From UCB3 sp964415605 (lineage in GTDB: Bacteria > Chloroflexota > Anaerolineae > Epilineales > Epilineaceae), in the NCBI GenBank assembly GCA_964415605.1, contig CAYQBA010000175.1, forward strand, positions 1-9,570: DNA of 9,570 nt, in the 5' to 3' direction. The position numbers and the translations under genes are program-made. Below, piece after piece: positions 6,553 through 9,570 of the stretch (positions are counted from its first letter, which is position 1; the number at the start of each line of letters is the position of its first letter). The notes under the pieces are model-generated. The model had not been told where the DNA came from, made no database searches, and worked only from the letters and a program-made list of their open reading frames with translations.

Positions 6553-7414
6553 CCGGCGGGGCCGCAGATCCCGACGTGGCGCGCTTGACGCGCGCCTGCT
6601 GCTCGGCGAACGCCTCGGCGTCGATCTCGACCCGCGCGCCCGTCTCCCACAGCACGGTGATTGTCCGGGCGAGGATGTTGACGTCGACCACCCGGCCGCC
6701 GCCCACCGCGCTGGTGAGCCGCGCGCCGAGCTTCGGCAGCCCGTGCCGCATCTCGGCGTAGAGTTCGTCCTCGAACGCCAGGCAGCACAGCAGCTTGCCG
6801 CAGATCCCGCTGATCTCCGGGGGGCTCAGCGGCAGGCCCTGGGTCTTGGCCATCCGGATCGAGATCGGCTGGAACTCGGGCAGCCACGTGCTGCAGCACA
6901 GCTCGCGCCCGCACCGATCGACGCCGCCCAGGAGCTTGGCCTTGTCGCGGGCGCCGACCTGGCGGAGGTGGACCCGCGTGCGCAGGGCTTGCGCCAGGTC
7001 GCGCACGAGGTCTCGGAAGTCGACGCGATGCTCGTCGCTGACGAAGTAGATCGTCAGGCGCGAGCCGTCGAAGTTGTATTCCGCCAGCACGGCCTTCATC
7101 GGGAGGTCGTGGGCGGCGATCTCGGCCTGGACCCTCTCGAGCACCCGGGGCTCGTCGAGGCGATGGCGCGCGAGATCGGCCAGCTCCTCCCAGGTGGCCT
7201 GGCGCTCGATGGGCTTGAGGTTGGCCACGGTGGTGTCGACGACCTGGCCCGGCGCGATCACGACCTCGCCCGATTCGCGCCCGCGCACGGTGTCGACGAT
7301 GACGTGATCGCCGACCGCCAGGCCAGCGTGGCCCGAGGCGTCGAAGTAGTAGATCTTGCCGGCCCGCCGGAAGCGCACGCCGACCAGCGGCGGGGGAGCG
7401 GCCGGGCCGGTCAT
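6533..7414 (-). CDS. ricT: PSP1-domain protein RicT (RNase Y regulatory subunit)
   Basis: In Bacillus subtilis RicT (YaaT) joins RicA and RicF in an iron-sulphur complex that directs RNase Y to process polycistronic mRNAs and also affects competence, biofilm formation and sporulation. This 293-residue protein has the PSP1 core. It opens with VGVRFRRAGKIYYFD (11-25) and GDHVIVDT, and the conserved block KAVLAEYNFDGSRLTIYFVSDEHRVDFR is at ~107-134. The cysteine set is C168, C173, C174, C205, C210 and C211, in GGVDRCGRELCC and SGICGKLLCC, matching the family's cluster-binding cysteines. The C-terminal ~20 residues are a disordered Ala/Pro/Gly tail. The ATG at 7414 overlaps the holB stop as ATGA, indicating coupled translation. 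The holB-ricT pairing is also found in Bacillus. RicA and RicF are not in this window. Confidence 0.92.
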   Translation of the reverse strand: MTGPAAPPPLVGVRFRRAGKIYYFDASGHAGLAVGDHVIVDTVRGRESGEVVIAPGQVVDTTVANLKPIERQATWEELADLARHRLDEPRVLERVQAEIAAHDLPMKAVLAEYNFDGSRLTIYFVSDEHRVDFRDLVRDLAQALRTRVHLRQVGARDKAKLLGGVDRCGRELCCSTWLPEFQPISIRMAKTQGLPLSPPEISGICGKLLCCLAFEDELYAEMRHGLPKLGARLTSAVGGGRVVDVNILARTITVLWETGARVEIDAEAFAEQQARVKRATSGSAAPPGQPTSG

Positions 7415-8433
7415 GCCGGAAGGTCCAGGGCGAGCACCTCGAGCGTGAGCTGGGGGTTGCCGTTGGCGGCCAGCCGCCGCAGCGCCAGCTCGACCGCCTC
7501 GAGCGCCCGCACCACGTCGGCGGCGGCAAACCGGCGCGCCGCCGACTGGAGCTCGGCGAGCCGGTCGCGGTTGACGACGGGCTCGGGCACGGCGTGCTGC
7601 ACGAGCAAGAGGTCGCGCCACCAGCCGCTCCAGTGCGCCAGCCCGTCGGCGGGGACGCCGCCGTCGGCGGCCAACTGGGCGGCCTGCGACAGCCGACCGG
7701 CGACATCGCCGCCCAGCACGGCGGCCAGGCCGGTCAGCCACCGCTCGCGGCCCTCGAGCAGCGCCGGGTCCGCGTGGGCCCGGACAGCCCAGCCCAGCCG
7801 CCCGGCGGACAATCGGGCGAGCCAGTCGGCGCGGTCGGCGGGCACGCCCCAGCCGGCCGTCAGGGCCGCCGCGACGTCGGCGACCGGCTGCGCCGGCAGC
7901 ACGACCACCCGGCAGCGCGAGCGAATGGTCGGGAGCACGTCGCCGGGCTGGGCGGCGGTCAGGAGGATCACGGCGTGCGGCGGCGGCTCCTCCAGCGTCT
8001 TTAACAGGCTGTTGGCGGCGCCGAGCGATGCGCGATCGATCTCCGGCAGGATGACCACGCGGTGCCGCGAGCCGGCGGGCGCGAGGGCGACGCGGCCCTG
8101 CAGGGCGCGGGCATCCTCGATGCGCAGCGGTGACGGAGCGATCTCGAGGTCGGGCGAGGTGCCGTGCGCCACCTGGCGGCAGCTCGCGCAAGCCCCGCAT
8201 GGCCGGTCGGCGGCTTCGGCCGCCGAGCAGGTAAGGGCCTGGGCGAACAGCCGCGCCAGCGTGCGCTTGCCGACCCCGGGCGGGCCGACGAGCAGGTAGG
8301 CCTGCCCGAACGCATCGGCCCGGGCGGCGCGGAGCAGGCCCGCCACGATCGGCGCGTAGCCGAAGACCCGCACCCGGAACGCGGGCGCGGCCTCGTCGGG
8401 CGCATCGGACAGCGCCAGGGTCGCGTGCGGCAT
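7411..8433 (-). CDS. holB: DNA polymerase III delta' subunit
   Basis: Clamp-loader subunit that helps load the sliding clamp onto primed DNA. At 340 residues it has the AAA+ fold. It shows a GPPGVGKRT P-loop (50-58), zinc-binding cysteines C69, C79, C82 and C85 (C-x9-C-x2-C-x2-C), and a degenerate Walker B region RVVILPEIDRAS (125-136). NSLLKTLEEPP (141-151) and the SRC motif (172-174) are typical of clamp-loader subunits. The C-terminal half is helical and poorly conserved, as usual. The P-loop is intact, whereas the Escherichia coli delta' has lost ATP binding; intact loops are common in other phyla. The start is taken as ATG 8433, 20 bases after the TolB-like gene's stop. A GTG at 8457, overlapping that stop as GTGA, would add eight residues and is a real alternative, since neither start has a clear ribosome site. 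Confidence 0.93.
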   Translation of the reverse strand: MPHATLALSDAPDEAAPAFRVRVFGYAPIVAGLLRAARADAFGQAYLLVGPPGVGKRTLARLFAQALTCSAAEAADRPCGACASCRQVAHGTSPDLEIAPSPLRIEDARALQGRVALAPAGSRHRVVILPEIDRASLGAANSLLKTLEEPPPHAVILLTAAQPGDVLPTIRSRCRVVVLPAQPVADVAAALTAGWGVPADRADWLARLSAGRLGWAVRAHADPALLEGRERWLTGLAAVLGGDVAGRLSQAAQLAADGGVPADGLAHWSGWWRDLLLVQHAVPEPVVNRDRLAELQSAARRFAAADVVRALEAVELALRRLAANGNPQLTLEVLALDLPA

Positions 8434-8453
8434 GCCGTCAATCTTGCCACGGG

Positions 8454-9395
8454 TCACGGCAACTCGACCAGCCAGACGTTGCGGTCGGCCTCCGACACGA
8501 AGGCCATCCGGCGCCCGTCGGGCGACACCGACCAGTCGTTGTTGGCGATGCGGATCTCGACCTCGGCGGGGTCGATGATGCGCACCCCCGCGCCGGTGGC
8601 GGCGTCGATCTGCCAGACGCTCTGGGCCGGCGCGCCGGGATCGAGGGGCACCATGAGCAGGTGGACGGGGTCGCGCCAGCGATAGGCGCCCACGCGGTCC
8701 AGCCGGCGCGGCGCGCCGGCTCCGGCGCCGGTCGGCGCCACCCAGATCCCGTTGGCCTCGGGCGCGTCGCTGTCGAGGCTGACCATGTAGGCCACCCACG
8801 CGCCGCCGGGCGCGAGCAGCACGTCGGTGACCCACATCCCGCGCGCGATCTCGCGGACGGCCCCGGTGTCGGTGTCGAGCGCGACCAAGACGTCCATCGC
8901 GCTGTCGCGCAGCGGCCGGCCGACCACCAGGACCTCGACGCCGTTGGCCAGGAACCCGACGACGTTGGCGCCGTACAGGCCGCCGACCTCGCGCACCGCC
9001 TGTCCCGCGATGTCCGAGGCGTGGATCCGGTTGAGCGAGTCGACCTCGGCCCGCCCGCCCGGGGCATCCCACCACACCACCCGCGAGCCGTCGGGCGACA
9101 GGCGCGCCGGCGCGCCGGCGGTCGGCAGGGTCCACTCCGCGCCATCCTGCATGTCGGTGACGATGCTGTGCTCGCCCGCCGGGCGGATGAGGTAGCGCGC
9201 GCCGCTGGCCCGGACCGTGACCTCGGCGTCGATCATCTCCGGCAGCGCCCCCGGCGGCCAGATCGCGACCCCGTAAATGCCGGCCTGGCCGCCCGGTCGG
9301 TCGATGAAGTGGACCACCGACCCGTCGGGCGCCCACCACGCCCCGGCGCAGCACCCGTCGAAGGTGAGCTGGCGGATCCGACCGAGCCCGGACAT
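8454..9395 (-). CDS. TolB/WD40-like beta-propeller protein, N-terminus apparently missing
   Basis: Function unknown; beta-propeller proteins of this kind usually bind ligands or partners and are often exported. The 313-residue reading shows repeated x-P-D-G-x blade motifs: APDGS (22-26), SPDGS (100-104), APGGA (195-199) and SPDGR (291-295), consistent with a propeller of about six blades. It opens with RIRQLTFDGCC (6-16), directly entering the first blade, with no signal peptide, lipobox or linker. Relatives I recall from Chloroflexota have a lipoprotein-type leader before this motif, so the N-terminus looks cut off. The chosen ATG at 9395 shares the bases CATG with the opposing tatD-like start. 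An in-frame ATG at 9434 only reads the antisense of tatD. It is the first gene of the operon with holB and ricT. Confidence 0.75.
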   Translation of the reverse strand: MSGLGRIRQLTFDGCCAGAWWAPDGSVVHFIDRPGGQAGIYGVAIWPPGALPEMIDAEVTVRASGARYLIRPAGEHSIVTDMQDGAEWTLPTAGAPARLSPDGSRVVWWDAPGGRAEVDSLNRIHASDIAGQAVREVGGLYGANVVGFLANGVEVLVVGRPLRDSAMDVLVALDTDTGAVREIARGMWVTDVLLAPGGAWVAYMVSLDSDAPEANGIWVAPTGAGAGAPRRLDRVGAYRWRDPVHLLMVPLDPGAPAQSVWQIDAATGAGVRIIDPAEVEIRIANNDWSVSPDGRRMAFVSEADRNVWLVELP

Positions 9396-9570
9396 GGCGG
9401 ACCCCGCGGCCGGGATCTTCGCCGCGGTCGGCATCCATCCCCACGAGGCGAAGGACTTCGACCCGGCCCGGGACGGGGCGCGGTTCGAAGAGCTCGCGGG
9501 GCGGCCCGGAGTCGTCGCGATCGGCGAGATCGGCCTGGACTTCCACTACGACCACTCGCCGCGCGACGTG
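9394..9570 (+). CDS. tatD: TatD-family metal-dependent hydrolase fragment (runs off the right edge)
   Basis: TatD proteins are metal-dependent DNases of the amidohydrolase superfamily. The visible 59 residues match the family's second and third motifs: AAVGIHPHEA (10-19) and VVAIGEIGLDFHYDHSPRDV (40-59), including the HPH block and the metal-binding Glu of GEIGLD. The roughly 60-70 residues that normally precede them, with the essential D-x-H-x-H metal ligands, are not found in any plus-strand frame upstream, because the minus-strand TolB-like gene begins there. The ATG at 9394 is the first in-frame methionine near the homology and has no clear ribosome site. Either the gene is 5'-truncated (a pseudogene) or the sequence is joined wrongly here. 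A catalytically normal TatD cannot be made from this reading. Confidence 0.7.
   Translation, partial: MADPAAGIFAAVGIHPHEAKDFDPARDGARFEELAGRPGVVAIGEIGLDFHYDHSPRDV

Noticed and set aside
6743..8299. 518-codon plus-strand frame antisense to ricT and holB
   Set aside because: It is opposite two genes with clear motifs and changes to Ser/Arg/Ala low-complexity sequence; a GC-frame shadow.

Overview
The window is a very GC-rich bacterial chromosome segment (by eye well above 65 % G+C, not computed). It is densely packed with single-copy housekeeping genes and has no tRNA, rRNA, insertion sequence or CRISPR array. The gene set points to a bacterium with Gram-positive-type RNA decay: recA-recX-RNase Y-SpoVS in a row, a VanW-domain exported protein, and a holB-ricT pair. 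The VanW/G5-like architecture and the TolB-like protein with an N-terminal Q-L-T-x-x-G-C-C motif resemble proteins I associate with high-GC Chloroflexota. That placement is an inference from protein style, not a database result.

Layout. Bases 1-280 (minus strand) are the first ~93 codons of an S-methyl-5-thioribose-1-phosphate isomerase (mtnA), which runs off the left edge. It diverges from a VanW-domain membrane-anchored protein (414-2252, plus). Next on the plus strand come recA (2429-3517), recX (3601-4230), rny (4377-5912) and spoVS (6160-6450). recA, rny and probably mtnA each have a sigma70-type promoter readable in the sequence. recA and recX are separated by a large GC hairpin, and rny ends at a textbook-shaped terminator. 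The minus-strand operon TolB-like gene (9395-8454) - holB (8433-7411) - ricT (7414-6533) converges on spoVS. At the right edge the plus strand carries a tatD-like fragment (9394-9570) lacking the usual N-terminus.

How the genes fit together. RecA and RecX are the recombinase and its modulator. The recA promoter region carries a near-match to the Gram-positive LexA (SOS) box. RNase Y starts mRNA decay, and RicT is known in Bacillus subtilis as a partner that directs RNase Y, so two parts of one RNA-processing system lie about 0.6 kb apart in converging units. The order recA...rny...spoVS matches the Bacillus neighbourhood, except that the phosphodiesterase gene ymdB, usually between rny and spoVS, is absent.

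I see no convincing undescribed defence or mobile system here. The observations most worth a second look are regulatory and structural: stem-loops starting at three predicted transcription starts, the recA-recX intercistronic hairpin, a leaderless-type vanW start, a VanW domain lacking its usual cysteine, and an abnormal head-to-head junction at 9393-9396 where two genes both appear to lack their N-termini.
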